From: Streptomyces cyaneofuscatus
GTDB lineage: Bacteria; Actinomycetota; Actinomycetes; Streptomycetales; Streptomycetaceae
Direction: 5' to 3'
Assembly: GCF_000718135.1 (NCBI RefSeq)
Contig: NZ_JOEM01000030.1
Location: 1-64,000 of the forward strand
Length of the DNA stretch: 64,000 nucleotides
Shown: in pieces, positions 24,701-33,658 of the stretch
How positions within the stretch are numbered: the first letter of the stretch is position 1
How the letters are laid out: every line of letters begins with the position of its first letter
Program-made: the position numbers and the translations under genes
Notes under the pieces: generated by a model
Databases searched by the model: none
What the model saw: the letters and a program-made list of their open reading frames with translations, nothing else
What the model was told of the DNA's origin: nothing

Positions 24701-25738
24701 TCAGGCGCCGGGGTCGGCGCTCTCGGTGCGGTAGAGGCCCAGGGAGCGCATGACGGGCTCGTCGCTGTAGGAGAACAGGACCGCGTCGCTGGACGTGGAG
24801 GTGTTCAGGTGCCGGTAGGAGGCCCAGCCGGGTATGGCGAAAGTGTCGTTCTCGGTCCAGTCGAGGCGCTTGCCGTCGACGATGGTGGCGCCTTCGCCGC
24901 GGATGACATTGAAGATGGTCGATACGGTCTGGCGGCGGCCGGCTCCGTCGAAGCCCGGGCGCAGCCTCTGGACACGGCAGCCGATGGTGGGCATGACGGG
25001 CCCGCCGGTCCAGGGGTTGGTGTACTCCAGGACGATGCCGTCGACGTCGCTGCCTTCGGCTGTGTCCGCGATGGCTTCCAGTGCCCGGTCGGTCTCCTGC
25101 CAGGTGTAGCGGGTGACAGGAGAGTTGGGTCCCTGCGGAGTGATCCACGCCGGAGTCAGGCGGCCGTGGAGGAACTGACGGGATCCGGCGTCGTCGGGCC
25201 GGGTCACGGGCTGGAGGCGTTGAGGATACTTCTCGTAGAACCCTGCCTCCAGGGCGTTGACGAGGGGGTAGTCCAGGGCGTCGAGCCAGATCATCGGCAC
25301 GTCGCCCTCGTGTGTGTGGTCGTGCCAGTGCCATCCGGGGGTGAGCAGGAGGTCGCCGGGGGCCATGAAGACGCGTTCACCGTTGACGGTGGTCCAAGCG
25401 CCGTCGCCCTCCAGGATGAAGCGGAAGGCGTTGGAGGTGTGCCGGTGTGCTTGGGCCGTTTCACCGGGGAGGATGATCTGCAGCCCCGCGTAGAGGGTGT
25501 TGACGGTGGCCGGTGGATCGGTCAGGCCGGGATTGACGAGCATGAGGACCCGTCGTTCGGCCTCCTCCAGAGACAGCGTCTGGGAGAAGTGCAGCAGGTG
25601 GGGCCGCAACTCCTTCCAGCTCCACCGGTGGGGCACGGCCCGGCTTCGGGGCTGGGCGGGGAACAGGTTTCCGTAGAAGCGCCACAGCGGGGCGGCTCCG
25701 AGGTCGTCGAGGGCCTTGTAGGCGGGGTCGTCGGTCAT
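24701..25738 (-). CDS. double-cupin dioxygenase, gentisate 1,2-dioxygenase-like
   Basis: This 345-residue bicupin has a first cupin with the iron-binding histidines (AQAHRHTSNAFRFILEGDGA, ending GWHWHDHTHEGDVPMIWLDA) and a second, metal-poor cupin (STIFNVIRGEGATIVDGKRL, FAIPGWASYRHLN). The order and length match gentisate and 1-hydroxy-2-naphthoate dioxygenases, which open the ring between the carboxyl-bearing carbon and the adjacent hydroxylated carbon. ATG 25738 follows GAGGAGACGAA. The upstream neighbour is a 3-hydroxybenzoate 6-hydroxylase-like monooxygenase that would make gentisate, and the downstream neighbour is an FAH hydrolase. No maleylpyruvate isomerase gene is visible, so either direct hydrolysis or an enzyme encoded elsewhere completes the route. 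Confidence 0.87.
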   Translation of the reverse strand: MTDDPAYKALDDLGAAPLWRFYGNLFPAQPRSRAVPHRWSWKELRPHLLHFSQTLSLEEAERRVLMLVNPGLTDPPATVNTLYAGLQIILPGETAQAHRHTSNAFRFILEGDGAWTTVNGERVFMAPGDLLLTPGWHWHDHTHEGDVPMIWLDALDYPLVNALEAGFYEKYPQRLQPVTRPDDAGSRQFLHGRLTPAWITPQGPNSPVTRYTWQETDRALEAIADTAEGSDVDGIVLEYTNPWTGGPVMPTIGCRVQRLRPGFDGAGRRQTVSTIFNVIRGEGATIVDGKRLDWTENDTFAIPGWASYRHLNTSTSSDAVLFSYSDEPVMRSLGLYRTESADPGA

Positions 25739-25760
25739 TTCGTCTCCTCGCGGTGGTCGC

Positions 25761-26981
25761 TCACGGGGCGGTCGATGCCTCGGGTTCGGTGGTCGGGGTC
25801 CACACCCAGGCGATGTCGTCGAAGTCGTCGGGGGCGCGGGTGGCCAGGAGCTGATTGCGCATGAGGGCTCCCATGCCGTCCAGGTGGCAGATGTCACCGA
25901 ACCGCCGGGCGTTGGTCTGGATGCCTGTGGCTCGTTCACTACGCAGGCCGGCGTAGGAGGCGAAGGCATCTGCCGGGTCGGTGTGCTCGCGCAGAGACCT
26001 TCCCAGGGCCACCGCGTCCTCCAGGGCCTGGCAGGCGCCCTGAGCCAGGTACTGCAGCATCGGGTGTGCGGCGTCGCCCAGCAGCACGATCCGTCCATGG
26101 ACCCAGTCGGCGACCGGCAGCCGGTCGAACAGGGGCCAGCGCCGGTCCCGCGCGACCAGAGGCAGGGCGTCGCGCACCGTACTGCACGCTCCGGCGAACC
26201 GCTCCTCCAGCTCCGCCTCGGTGCCCCAGTCGTCCGAGTCGGGGGTGTAGTGGTCGCTCTCGAAGACCGCGACCTGGTTGTAGAGCTCGCCGCGCCGTAC
26301 GGGGTACTGCACGAGATGCATCCGCGGACCGGCCCATACGATCACCGATTCCGACGACGCGTGCTGGGACATGGATCCGGTCATGCTGCTGACCGGCAGG
26401 GCTCCTCGGTAGGCCACGTAGCGGGAGCAGACGGGGTCGCCGTCGCCCACGAGGAGCTGTCGCAGACGCGAGTGGAGGCCGTCGGCCGCCACCACCGCGT
26501 CCGCCGTAAGCCGCTCGGGCGTCTCGGCGAAGTCCAGGCGCACCTCGTGCGGTGTCTGTTCCGCGCCGGTGACGGTGTGTCCGGTGCGCAGACTGATCGA
26601 GGGGTGCTCCTGGCAGGCTGCCAGGAGTGCTTGGTGCAGGTCGGTGCGGTGGGTGACGAGGTAGGGATGTTTGAAGCGGCTGCGGTAGGCGTTGCTTCGG
26701 AGGTCGAGGGCGGTTATCTGCTCGCCGCTGAGTGCGTCCATCATGACGAGTTGCGGCGGCGCGACGGCTGAACGTTGTACGGCGTCGAGAACGCCGAGTT
26801 CTTCAAGAGCGAGCGAGGCGTTCGGGGCCAGCTGGAGGCCGGCTCCGATCTCTCCGAAGCGGGCGGCCCGCTCCACCAGTGTCACGCGGTGGCCGTTCCG
26901 GGCGACCGCGAGGGCTGCGGCCAGCCCACCGATGCCGCCTCCGACGACGGCGATGTGCAGGGGCGGAGAAGTCATAGGCAC
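25761..26981 (-). CDS. FAD monooxygenase, 3-hydroxybenzoate 6-hydroxylase-like
   Basis: This 406-residue group A flavoprotein hydroxylase has the dinucleotide motif HIAVVGGGIGGLAAALAVAR at residues 8-27, the DG motif DAVVAADGLHSRLRQLLVGD and the FAD-ribityl GD motif IVLLGDAAHPMLQYLAQGAC. Among characterised relatives, 3-hydroxybenzoate 6-hydroxylase and salicylate hydroxylase share this layout, including the HPMLQYLAQGA variant. With the neighbouring gentisate-type cupin it suggests 3-hydroxybenzoate to gentisate. GTG 26981 lies 5 bases after AGGAGG; an ATG six bases further in is an alternative start. The substrate is inferred from context. Confidence 0.88.
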   Translation of the reverse strand: MPMTSPPLHIAVVGGGIGGLAAALAVARNGHRVTLVERAARFGEIGAGLQLAPNASLALEELGVLDAVQRSAVAPPQLVMMDALSGEQITALDLRSNAYRSRFKHPYLVTHRTDLHQALLAACQEHPSISLRTGHTVTGAEQTPHEVRLDFAETPERLTADAVVAADGLHSRLRQLLVGDGDPVCSRYVAYRGALPVSSMTGSMSQHASSESVIVWAGPRMHLVQYPVRRGELYNQVAVFESDHYTPDSDDWGTEAELEERFAGACSTVRDALPLVARDRRWPLFDRLPVADWVHGRIVLLGDAAHPMLQYLAQGACQALEDAVALGRSLREHTDPADAFASYAGLRSERATGIQTNARRFGDICHLDGMGALMRNQLLATRAPDDFDDIAWVWTPTTEPEASTAP

Positions 26982-27080
26982 CAGGGCCTCCTTGGAGGGG
27001 GTCGGTCCGCGTCCATTGCGGTCGCTGTGTCGGGATCGCTGTCATGCGGACCATCAGGGTGGAAAGGGCGGCAGGTTGCT

Positions 27081-27102
27081 GCGGGTCCTCGGGGTGACCC
27101 GC
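27081..27102 (-). terminator. intra-operon hairpin after the CoA-transferase genes
   Basis: GCGGGTC pairs with GACCCGC over an 8-base loop, immediately after the stop of the CoA-transferase B gene on the minus strand and about 100 bp before the next gene. It may cause partial termination or stabilise the upstream mRNA. Confidence 0.45.
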
Positions 27103-27108
27103 GGAGGC

Positions 27109-27759
27109 TCAGCAGGCGGCAGTCGCGCTGTCGACGTACACGGGTGCACCGGTGTGGGCGCGGATGTCTTCGACGGTGACTCCGGGCGCGGTCTCCACCA
27201 GGGCCAGACCGCGGTCGGTGACGTCCAGGACTCCGAGATCGGTGATGATCCGGCCGACGCAGAGGCGGCCGGTCAGCGGCAGGGTGCAGTCCTGGACGAT
27301 CTTCGGAGAGCCGTCCTTGGCGGTGTGCTCCATCAGCGCGATGACTCGGCGTGCGCCGTGGACGAGGTCCATGGCGCCACCCATGCCCTTGACCATCTTG
27401 CCGGGGACCATCCAGTTCGCCAGGTCGCCTCGGTGCGAGACCTGCATGGCTCCCAGTACGGCGGTGTCGATGTGACCGCCGCGAATCATCCCGAACGACA
27501 GGGCCGAGTCGAAGAAGGACGCGCCCGGAAGGACGGTGACGGTCTCCTTGCCCGCGTTGATCAGATCGGAGTCGACCTCGTCCTCGGTGGGGTAGGGCCC
27601 TGTGCCCAGGATGCCGTTCTCCGAGTGCAGCACGACGTGCACACCGGTGGGTACGAATGCCGGGATGAGGGTGGGCAGGCCGATGCCGAGATTGACGTAC
27701 GAACCGTCGGTCAGCTCGGTGGCGGCCCGCGCGGCCATCTGGTTGCGGTTCCAGGCCAT
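27109..27759 (-). CDS. 3-oxoacid CoA-transferase subunit B
   Basis: This 216-residue subunit shows [19 protein letters not shown], the catalytic-glutamate motif [53 protein letters not shown] and the closing [16 protein letters not shown]. With subunit A it forms a heteromeric transferase that moves CoA from succinyl-CoA to a 3-oxo acid such as 3-oxoadipate or acetoacetate. It overlaps subunit A by one base (TGATGG), giving strict coupling. In this operon it should activate the terminal product of ring cleavage before thiolysis; no thiolase gene is present nearby. PcaIJ and ScoAB relatives cannot be told apart from sequence alone. Confidence 0.92.
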   Translation of the reverse strand: MAWNRNQMAARAATELTDGSYVNLGIGLPTLIPAFVPTGVHVVLHSENGILGTGPYPTEDEVDSDLINAGKETVTVLPGASFFDSALSFGMIRGGHIDTAVLGAMQVSHRGDLANWMVPGKMVKGMGGAMDLVHGARRVIALMEHTAKDGSPKIVQDCTLPLTGRLCVGRIITDLGVLDVTDRGLALVETAPGVTVEDIRAHTGAPVYVDSATAAC

Positions 27760-28514
27760 CAGCTGCGCACCGTCCTCTTCTCGATCTGTTTGTCGGCCGC
27801 CTGGGCGGGGGTGAGGGGCACGACGCGCTGGACGAAGACGCCCGGCAGATGCACGTGGTCCGGGTCGAGGTCGCCCGGCTCGACGAGCTCCTCGACTTCG
27901 GCGATCGTGATGCGGCCGGCCATGGCGGCCAGTGGATTGAAGTTGGCTGCGGCGTGGCGGAAGACGAGGTTGCCGTGCCGGTCGCCCCGCCGGGCGCGCA
28001 CGAGCGCGAAGTCAGCGGTGATGCCGCGTTCGAGGACGTGGGTCCGGCCGTCGTACTCCCGGGTCTCCTTGGGCGGGGAGGCGAGGGCCACAGCGCCGTC
28101 GGGCGCGTACCGCCAGGGCAGTCCGCCGTCGGCGATCTGGGTGCCGACGCCGGCGGGTGTGTAGAAGGCGGGGATGCCGCAGCCTCCGGCACGCAGCCGT
28201 TCTGCGAGGGTTCCCTGGGGTACGAGCTCGACTTCGAGTTCGCCGCCGAGGTACTGCCGGGCGAACTCCTTGTTCTCGCCGACGTAGGAGCCGGTGACCC
28301 GGGAGATGCGTCCGGCCGACAGCAGGATCCCGAGCCCTCGGCCGTCAGTGCCGCAGTTGTTGGACACGACCTTGAGGTCGGTGGTGTTCTGGCTGTGCAG
28401 GGCTCGTATCAGCGTCTCGGGTATGCCACTGAGGCCGAACCCGCCGACCGCGATCGATGCGCCGTGAGGGATGTCGGCGACGGCATCGTTGGCTTCATGG
28501 ATGACCTTGTCCAC
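27759..28514 (-). CDS. 3-oxoacid CoA-transferase subunit A
   Basis: This 251-residue alpha subunit shows [99 protein letters not shown] and [20 protein letters not shown]. It is a full-length member of the SCOT/3-oxoadipate transferase A family. It is translated just before subunit B and follows the SDR gene after 125 bp containing a hairpin, so it may have partly separate expression. It provides CoA and substrate binding, while the catalytic Glu is on subunit B. Confidence 0.92.
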   Translation of the reverse strand: MDKVIHEANDAVADIPHGASIAVGGFGLSGIPETLIRALHSQNTTDLKVVSNNCGTDGRGLGILLSAGRISRVTGSYVGENKEFARQYLGGELEVELVPQGTLAERLRAGGCGIPAFYTPAGVGTQIADGGLPWRYAPDGAVALASPPKETREYDGRTHVLERGITADFALVRARRGDRHGNLVFRHAAANFNPLAAMAGRITIAEVEELVEPGDLDPDHVHLPGVFVQRVVPLTPAQAADKQIEKRTVRS

Positions 28515-28575
28515 GGTTCCAGGTTCCTTTCAGGTCAGTGGGCTGGGCAGCACGGCCGACCACCAGCCATCGGCG

Positions 28576-28601
28576 ACGGCCCGGCCGGTGCCACGGGCCG
28601 T
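28576..28601 (-). terminator. hairpin between SDR and CoA-transferase genes
   Basis: ACGGCCCG pairs perfectly with CGGGCCGT over a 10-base loop, in the 125-bp gap after the SDR stop. It divides the aromatic operon into an upstream part (28640-35610) and a downstream part (23801-28514) and may reduce read-through. Confidence 0.5.
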
Positions 28602-28639
28602 GCCGGAGATCAGGTCGGCTTTCCCTTCTTGCGCTCCCA

Positions 28640-29383
28640 TCAGCCGGCCTCGGTGCGCAGTGCGTCGGACACCGACTTCACACCGCCGTGCGAGGTGAGG
28701 CCCCCGTCCACCGGTATGTCGGCGCCGGTAATGAAGGACGACTCTTCCGAGAGGAGGAACACCACCAGCGGGGTGACCTCCTCGACTCGTCCGACGCGGC
28801 CCAGCGGTGTTTCCTCGATGTTCGCTTTACGGAATGCCGGTGCCGCTGAAGCCGTCATCTCTGTTTCGATGAAACCGGGGTGGATCGTGTTCACACGGAT
28901 TCCGCGCGGTCCGAGCTCAAGTGCAGCGGTCTTCGACAGGCCCCGCAGCGCCCACTTGCTCGTGGTATAGGCAACGGGGTAGTGCGCTGTGATCGCGGCC
29001 GAGGAGCCGACGTTCACAACCGACGCCCCAGGGGGCATCAGCGGAGCAAGGTGCTGCATACCCAGCAGTGGTCCGTGGACGTTGACGGCGTGGACGCGGC
29101 TCATGTCCTCGGTGGTGACCTCGTCCAGCCGGGCACGCCAGGTGATGCCGGCGTTGTTGACCAGGCCGTTGACCGTCCCGTAGGTCTCGCGCAGGTAGCT
29201 GGCGAGGTCGGCCCAGTCCTCGGCCCGGGTGACATCGAGCCGACGTACGTTCTCGCCGCCACGCACATCGGTGGCGACGACCATGGCACCCTCGCGCGCC
29301 AAGGCCGCAGCCTCGGCAGCTCCCTGCCCCCGTGCCGCTCCGGTGACGACGATGACCTTTCCTGCAAGCCTTCCGCTGCTCAC
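28640..29383 (-). CDS. SDR-family dehydrogenase
   Basis: This 247-residue classical SDR has the cofactor site VTGAARGQGAAEAAALAREG, an NAD-favouring Asp after the second strand (VVATDVRGG), NNAG in GLVNNAGITWRARLDEVTT, catalytic Ser in VNVGSSAAI, YTTSK as the YxxxK motif, and PGFIETEM. It resembles 3-alpha-hydroxysteroid or cis-diol dehydrogenase-like SDRs. GTG 29383 overlaps the upstream FAH stop by 4 bp. In the pathway it could oxidise a hydroxy intermediate or rearomatise a dihydrodiol; no ring-hydroxylating oxygenase is present, so the former is more likely. Confidence 0.9.
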   Translation of the reverse strand: MSSGRLAGKVIVVTGAARGQGAAEAAALAREGAMVVATDVRGGENVRRLDVTRAEDWADLASYLRETYGTVNGLVNNAGITWRARLDEVTTEDMSRVHAVNVHGPLLGMQHLAPLMPPGASVVNVGSSAAITAHYPVAYTTSKWALRGLSKTAALELGPRGIRVNTIHPGFIETEMTASAAPAFRKANIEETPLGRVGRVEEVTPLVVFLLSEESSFITGADIPVDGGLTSHGGVKSVSDALRTEAG

Positions 29384-30351
29384 GGCCGCTCCCGGTTGCG
29401 GCGCCGCGCGCGGGGCAGCTGGACCGGAGCCACGCCGGGCGTGATGCGAGTGGTGAGCGACCCGAGACCTTCCACGGTTAGGGTGACCGTGTCGCCAGGC
29501 CTCAGTGGCGACGGGCTCTGTTCGCCGGAACGGCCCCATAGTTCGGCCAGACAGCCGCCGTTGCCGCAGGTGCCCGACCCCAGGACGTCGCCGGCGAAGA
29601 TGCGGGTGCCGCGCGAGGCGTAGGCGGCCATCTCCTCGAAAGTCCAGCTCATGTTGGACAGGAGGTCGTTGCCGACCTTTGCACCGTTGATCTCGGCGGT
29701 CAGCGCGAGGCGCAGAAAGCCTTCGCTGTCCCGGTGGGGCTCCAGCTCGTCGGCGGTCACCAGGTAGGGGCCGAGAGTGGAGGCGGTGTCCTTTCCCTTG
29801 CACGGTCCGAGACCCACCTGCATCTCTGCCGACTGCAGGTCCCGCGCGGACCAGTCGTTGAAGATCGTGTAGCCGACGATGTGGTCCTGCGCCTGTGCCG
29901 GGGTCAGGTCACGACCGTCCCGTCCGATGACGGCTGCCACCTCCAGTTCGAAGTCGAGTACGGAGGATCCGGGAGGCATGGGAACGTCGTCGTGGGGGCC
30001 GAACACCGCGTGCGGGTTGGTGAAATAGAAGGTGGGTGCCTCGTACCACTGCTCGGGGACGCCTGCTTCGCCGCTCACGGACCGGCGTACGCCTTCTACG
30101 TGTTCTTCGAAGGTGACGAAGTCCCTCACGGACGACGGCTGCAGGGGTGCCAGGAGCCGCACCTGGGAGACGTGCGGGCCGGGCGGCACGTCCTGGGCCA
30201 CCGCCGCCGCGGCGAGCAGGCCGGCCAAGCCACCGGTCTCACGAATCAGGTCGGTCAGCGAGGTGACGCCCGGCAGGGGGAAGAGTGTGCCGTCGTCTTC
30301 CACTACGGCGACACGCGGGCGGTGGCGGTACTCGAAAGCGGCGAAGCGCAT
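29380..30351 (-). CDS. FAH-family hydrolase (second paralogue)
   Basis: This 323-residue FAH-fold protein is longer than the one at 23801. It has an N-terminal beta domain (MRFAAFEYRHRPRVAVVEDD) and VRDFVTFEEHVEGVRRSVSG, FYFTNPHAVFGPHDDVPMPP, metal ligands in LDFELEVAAVIGRDGRDLTP and NDWSARDLQSAEMQVGLGPC, then KGKDTASTLGPYLVTADELE and FAGDVLGSGTCGNGGCLAEL. ATG 30351 follows GGAG. The block order matches bacterial fumarylacetoacetases and related acylpyruvases, which hydrolyse C-C bonds of ring-cleavage products. It overlaps the SDR gene by 4 bp, which suggests consecutive steps. The exact substrate is unknown. Confidence 0.87.
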   Translation of the reverse strand: MRFAAFEYRHRPRVAVVEDDGTLFPLPGVTSLTDLIRETGGLAGLLAAAAVAQDVPPGPHVSQVRLLAPLQPSSVRDFVTFEEHVEGVRRSVSGEAGVPEQWYEAPTFYFTNPHAVFGPHDDVPMPPGSSVLDFELEVAAVIGRDGRDLTPAQAQDHIVGYTIFNDWSARDLQSAEMQVGLGPCKGKDTASTLGPYLVTADELEPHRDSEGFLRLALTAEINGAKVGNDLLSNMSWTFEEMAAYASRGTRIFAGDVLGSGTCGNGGCLAELWGRSGEQSPSPLRPGDTVTLTVEGLGSLTTRITPGVAPVQLPRARRRNRERP

Positions 30352-30533
30352 GATGCGGCTCCAAGAGGGAGGGGAAACGAGGTCGAATACACGACGCGCC
30401 GTCCTGGACACGCCAGGCGAGTGGCGGGCCTACGGAGCGGGCTCAGGGCCGGACGCCCTCGGCCGGGAGCGCGGAGGCAGGAGTCGGAGCGGGACACCAC
30501 TCCCGCGTTCCCGGAGACGACACAGGCCGGAGG

Positions 30534-31475
30534 CTAAACCGGTGGGGCGACGAAGCTGCCGCGGTCGGGGTCGTTGAAGGACTCCTTGGCGACGAGCTCG
30601 TTCATCGGGTTCGCCGTGCCCCACTGGTCGGCGACCTCGGGCTGGGAGAAGTCGTAGACGTGGGGGTGCCAGGTGTCCTCGTCGAGTTCCTCCAGTTCGG
30701 TGGTGTACTCGACGGTGTTGCCGTGGGGGTCGAGGAAGTAGGTGAACGTGTTGTCACCGGCCGTGTGCCGGCCCGGGCCCCAGATCTTGGTGAATCCGGC
30801 ACGGGTCACTCGCCCTGAGCCGCGCATGTACTCGTCGATGCCACGCATCTCGAAGGAGATGTGGTGGAGCGATGTGTGCGGCCCCTTGGCCAGTGCCATG
30901 GAGTGGTGCTGGCTACTGATGCGCATGAAGTGCATGACGTCGCCCATGTGGGGTGAACTGAGCGTGTCGGAGAGCCGGAAGCCGAGGTGCTGCTCGTACC
31001 AGGTCCGGGTGCGCTCCAGGTCGGGCGAGTTGAGCACGACGTGCGACAGCTTGACCGGGATCGCCTCCTTCTCCTCGATCTTGCGGTGCCGCCGGACCTC
31101 GACCTCCGCGGAGACCTCGATGGTCCGTCCGTCGACGTCGAAGAAGCGGAAGCCGTAGCCCCCTCCAGGGGTGCTGACGGTGCCCGGCTGCGAGATCAGT
31201 TTCACGCCCGTGGACAGGAGCTGTTCGGCGAGCGTGTCGACGTCCGCCGGAGTGGCGGCGCCGTAGGAGACGAGGTCCAGGCGCTTCTCGTCCGCCTCGC
31301 GCAGCCGGACCACGTACTGCTCCGGGCTGCCCTCGGCGGCGAGGAAGGAGATGCCGGAATCCTCGGCGACCTTGGTGAGTCCCCAGACACCGGCGTAGAA
31401 GTCGAGCTGTTTGTCGTAGTCGGGCACGGCGAGGTCCACGTGCCGAAGGTGGGTCAACAGGCGGCTTGTGCTCAT
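30534..31475 (-). CDS. type I extradiol ring-cleavage dioxygenase (VOC family)
   Basis: This 313-residue two-domain vicinal-oxygen-chelate protein has the N-terminal domain LRHVDLAVPDYDKQLDFYAG and the catalytic second domain with the iron ligands His in VKLSHVVLNSPDLERTRTWY, His in TSLHHISFEMRGIDEYM and Glu in HGNTVEYTTELEELDE. This is the 2-His-1-Glu pattern of catechol 2,3-dioxygenase relatives. ATG 31475 follows GAGGAGG, which decides the start. It would open a catecholic ring beside the hydroxyl pair. Its presence next to a gentisate-type cupin means the operon encodes two ring-cleavage chemistries. The downstream FAH hydrolase at 29380 could act on its product. Confidence 0.9.
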   Translation of the reverse strand: MSTSRLLTHLRHVDLAVPDYDKQLDFYAGVWGLTKVAEDSGISFLAAEGSPEQYVVRLREADEKRLDLVSYGAATPADVDTLAEQLLSTGVKLISQPGTVSTPGGGYGFRFFDVDGRTIEVSAEVEVRRHRKIEEKEAIPVKLSHVVLNSPDLERTRTWYEQHLGFRLSDTLSSPHMGDVMHFMRISSQHHSMALAKGPHTSLHHISFEMRGIDEYMRGSGRVTRAGFTKIWGPGRHTAGDNTFTYFLDPHGNTVEYTTELEELDEDTWHPHVYDFSQPEVADQWGTANPMNELVAKESFNDPDRGSFVAPPV

Positions 31476-31488
31476 GCGGGTTGCCTCC

Positions 31489-32493
31489 TCAGGCGGGAGA
31501 GATGTTGAGCAGTGCGGCGGCGTTGCGGCCGCGGATGGCGTCGAGATCGGCTTCGTCCAGTCCGGCGGACCGCAGTGCGGCGACGGGGTCGGCCGCACCC
31601 ATGTCGAAGGGGAAGTCGGAACCGAGCAGCACCCGGTCGGCTCCTGCGGCTCGCACCAGTTCCCGGAGCACCTGCGGGTCGTGCACCAGGGAGTCGAAGT
31701 ACAGCCGCCGCAGATAGCTGCTCGGGAGGTGGGCGCAGTCGGCGGACGCGTCGGTCCGGGCGTGCCAGGCGTGGTCGCTGCGCCCGATATGGGTCGGCAG
31801 GTAGCCTCCGCCGTGCGCCGCGATGATCTTCAGTCCGGGATGCCGGTCAAGGACCCCGGAGAAGATGAGGTGGGACAGGGCGACGGCGTTCTCGGTGGGC
31901 TGGCCCACGGTGTTGGACAGGTACCACTGGTCAAGACGCGCGTCGAGCGTGCAGCCGAAGGGGTGCAGGAAGATGACGGCGCCCGTCTCCTCGGCACGCG
32001 TCCACAGAAAGTTGTAGGCGGGATCGGACAGTTCCCGACCGGGGGCGTGGCTGGAGATCTCCACCCCGGCCAGGCCCTGTTCGAGGGCGTGATCCAGTGC
32101 CGCGACGGTCTGCTCGGGGTGCTGGAGGGGTACCAGGCCGAGGCCGCGGAGCCGGTCCGGTGCCTGAGCACAGTGGGCTGCTGTGGCCTCATTGGCGAGT
32201 CGGTAGACCTTCTCAGCCGTCGGGGCGTCGGTCCAGTAGTGGTAGTGCGAGGGTGAGGGGCTGACCAGCTGGACGTCGACGCCCTGCGCGTCCATGGCGG
32301 CCAGGCGTTCCGTCACCTCGGTCAGACGGGGCAGGCGGTCGCGGACCATCGGACCGCTGACCGCGAGAGCGGCGGGACCGTTGCGCCGGGCGTCGAGCTC
32401 CTTGGACAGCGCGTACCCGGGCTGATCGGCCAGGAGAGCCTCGACCTGGGGAAGCAGGACGTGGGCGTGCACGTCCACGGTGGGGGCGGTCAC
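31489..32493 (-). CDS. amidohydrolase-family (ACMSD-like) decarboxylase or hydrolase
   Basis: This 334-residue amidohydrolase-2 protein shows the metal-binding VDVHAHVLLP (HxH), SPSPSHYHYWTDAPTAEKVY, IFLHPFGCTLDARLDQWYLS, IIAAHGGGYLPTHIGRSDHA and VLLGSDFPFDMGAADPVAAL (final Asp). The closest functional class is aminocarboxymuconate-semialdehyde decarboxylase and gamma-resorcylate or 5-carboxyvanillate decarboxylases, which remove CO2 from aromatic or muconic acids without oxidation. GTG 32493 overlaps the upstream monooxygenase stop by 4 bp (GTGA), so the two act in the same pathway. Decarboxylation of an aromatic acid before or after ring opening is the probable role. Confidence 0.9.
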   Translation of the reverse strand: MTAPTVDVHAHVLLPQVEALLADQPGYALSKELDARRNGPAALAVSGPMVRDRLPRLTEVTERLAAMDAQGVDVQLVSPSPSHYHYWTDAPTAEKVYRLANEATAAHCAQAPDRLRGLGLVPLQHPEQTVAALDHALEQGLAGVEISSHAPGRELSDPAYNFLWTRAEETGAVIFLHPFGCTLDARLDQWYLSNTVGQPTENAVALSHLIFSGVLDRHPGLKIIAAHGGGYLPTHIGRSDHAWHARTDASADCAHLPSSYLRRLYFDSLVHDPQVLRELVRAAGADRVLLGSDFPFDMGAADPVAALRSAGLDEADLDAIRGRNAAALLNISPA

Positions 32494-33620
32494 GGCAGCT
32501 CCCTGAGCATCGTCATCGTGCGGGCCATCAGCCCCGGCACGTCGGCGTCCCGGACGTGGTCGAGCTGCCACTGGCCGATCTGGACGGACGCCTCGACGAC
32601 GGGGCGAACCCGACCGATCCGCCGCTCGTAGTAGGCCTGCAGCAGTTCCCCGTCCCAGACTTCGGCCTCGGTCAGCAGCTGTGCGAGCACCCACGCGTCC
32701 TCCAGCGACAGCGCGGCGCCCTGCGCGAGGGTGGGGGGGCAGCAGTGGGCTGCGTCGCCGATGAGGACGACGCGGCCGCGGTGCCATGAACCCTCGACCA
32801 GCAGCCGGTCGAACCAGGTGTAGTTGACCTTGGACGGGTCGATGATCGTGGCGGTGATGGCCGGCCAGGCGCCTCCGTACGTGGAGGCGATCTTCCGCAT
32901 CTCCTGCGCGTACGACTCGGGCGGTATGGAGGCGCGGTCCCGGTTCCTCTCCACCACGTACGCGTACAGGGTGGTGTCGCTGGTGGGGCAGTAGCCGGCG
33001 ATGAAGGCCGCGCCGCCGTAGGCGAGGTCGGTGCGCTCGACTCCGGCGGGTCTCGGGGCGGCCGCACGCCAGATGGCCATGCCGGTCGGTTCCGGCTTGT
33101 CCGTGATTCCGATCTGTGCGCGCGTGGCCGAGCCCAGTCCGTCGGCGGCGATGACCAGGTCGTAGCGGTGCTTGCTGCCGTCGCTCAGGCGGACGGAGAC
33201 GCCGGTGTCGTCCTGGTTCTCGATGGTGGCGGTGGTACCCAGACGGACGGTCGCGCCGCTTGCACGGACGGCCTCGATGAGGATGTGCTGCAGGCGCGGG
33301 CGCTGCATGCCCACGGTTGCCGGAAGGTCGTCGCCGCCGGTGCGCAGGTCGCGCTGGACGTGCAGGACGGTGCCGTCGGGGGAGGTGATCCCGACCGACC
33401 CGAACGCGAACCCGGAGGCCTTGACGTCCTCCCAGACGCCCAGTTCGCGCAGCACCCGCAGGGCGTTTCCCTGGAGAGTGATACCGGATCCGGCGGTGGC
33501 GTTCCAGTCGTCCTTCGCTTCGACGAGGTCGACCTCGACTCCGGCGCGGCGCAGCAGGATGGTGACGGTGTTGCCGGCTGCTCCGCCTCCGACGACCAGG
33601 ACCTTGCGAGGTGTGCTCAT
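32490..33620 (-). CDS. FAD-dependent aromatic monooxygenase (second)
   Basis: This 376-residue group A flavin hydroxylase has the FAD site VLVVGGGAAGNTVTILLRRA, the DG motif LVIAADGLGSATRAQIGITD and the GD motif VVLIGDAAHCCPPTLAQGAA. NAD(P)H-dependent hydroxylation of a phenolic substrate is expected. It differs clearly from the hydroxylase at 25761: it has GITLQGNALRVLRELGVWED in place of the benzoate-hydroxylase-like block, so it should act on a different ring. ATG 33620 follows GGGAG. Genes on both sides (cyclase-family hydrolase, amidohydrolase) are separated by 38 bp and overlapped by 4 bp. Its product may be the catechol-type substrate of the extradiol enzyme. Confidence 0.9.
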   Translation of the reverse strand: MSTPRKVLVVGGGAAGNTVTILLRRAGVEVDLVEAKDDWNATAGSGITLQGNALRVLRELGVWEDVKASGFAFGSVGITSPDGTVLHVQRDLRTGGDDLPATVGMQRPRLQHILIEAVRASGATVRLGTTATIENQDDTGVSVRLSDGSKHRYDLVIAADGLGSATRAQIGITDKPEPTGMAIWRAAAPRPAGVERTDLAYGGAAFIAGYCPTSDTTLYAYVVERNRDRASIPPESYAQEMRKIASTYGGAWPAITATIIDPSKVNYTWFDRLLVEGSWHRGRVVLIGDAAHCCPPTLAQGAALSLEDAWVLAQLLTEAEVWDGELLQAYYERRIGRVRPVVEASVQIGQWQLDHVRDADVPGLMARTMTMLRELP

Positions 33621-33658
33621 GGGGAACTCCCTTGTTCCTCGGGCTGTGGGCCCCGGGA

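Noticed and set aside
26692..28164. 490-codon plus-strand frame opposite the hydroxylase and CoA-transferase genes
   Set aside because: Antisense shadow of three well-supported genes with overlapping starts and stops.
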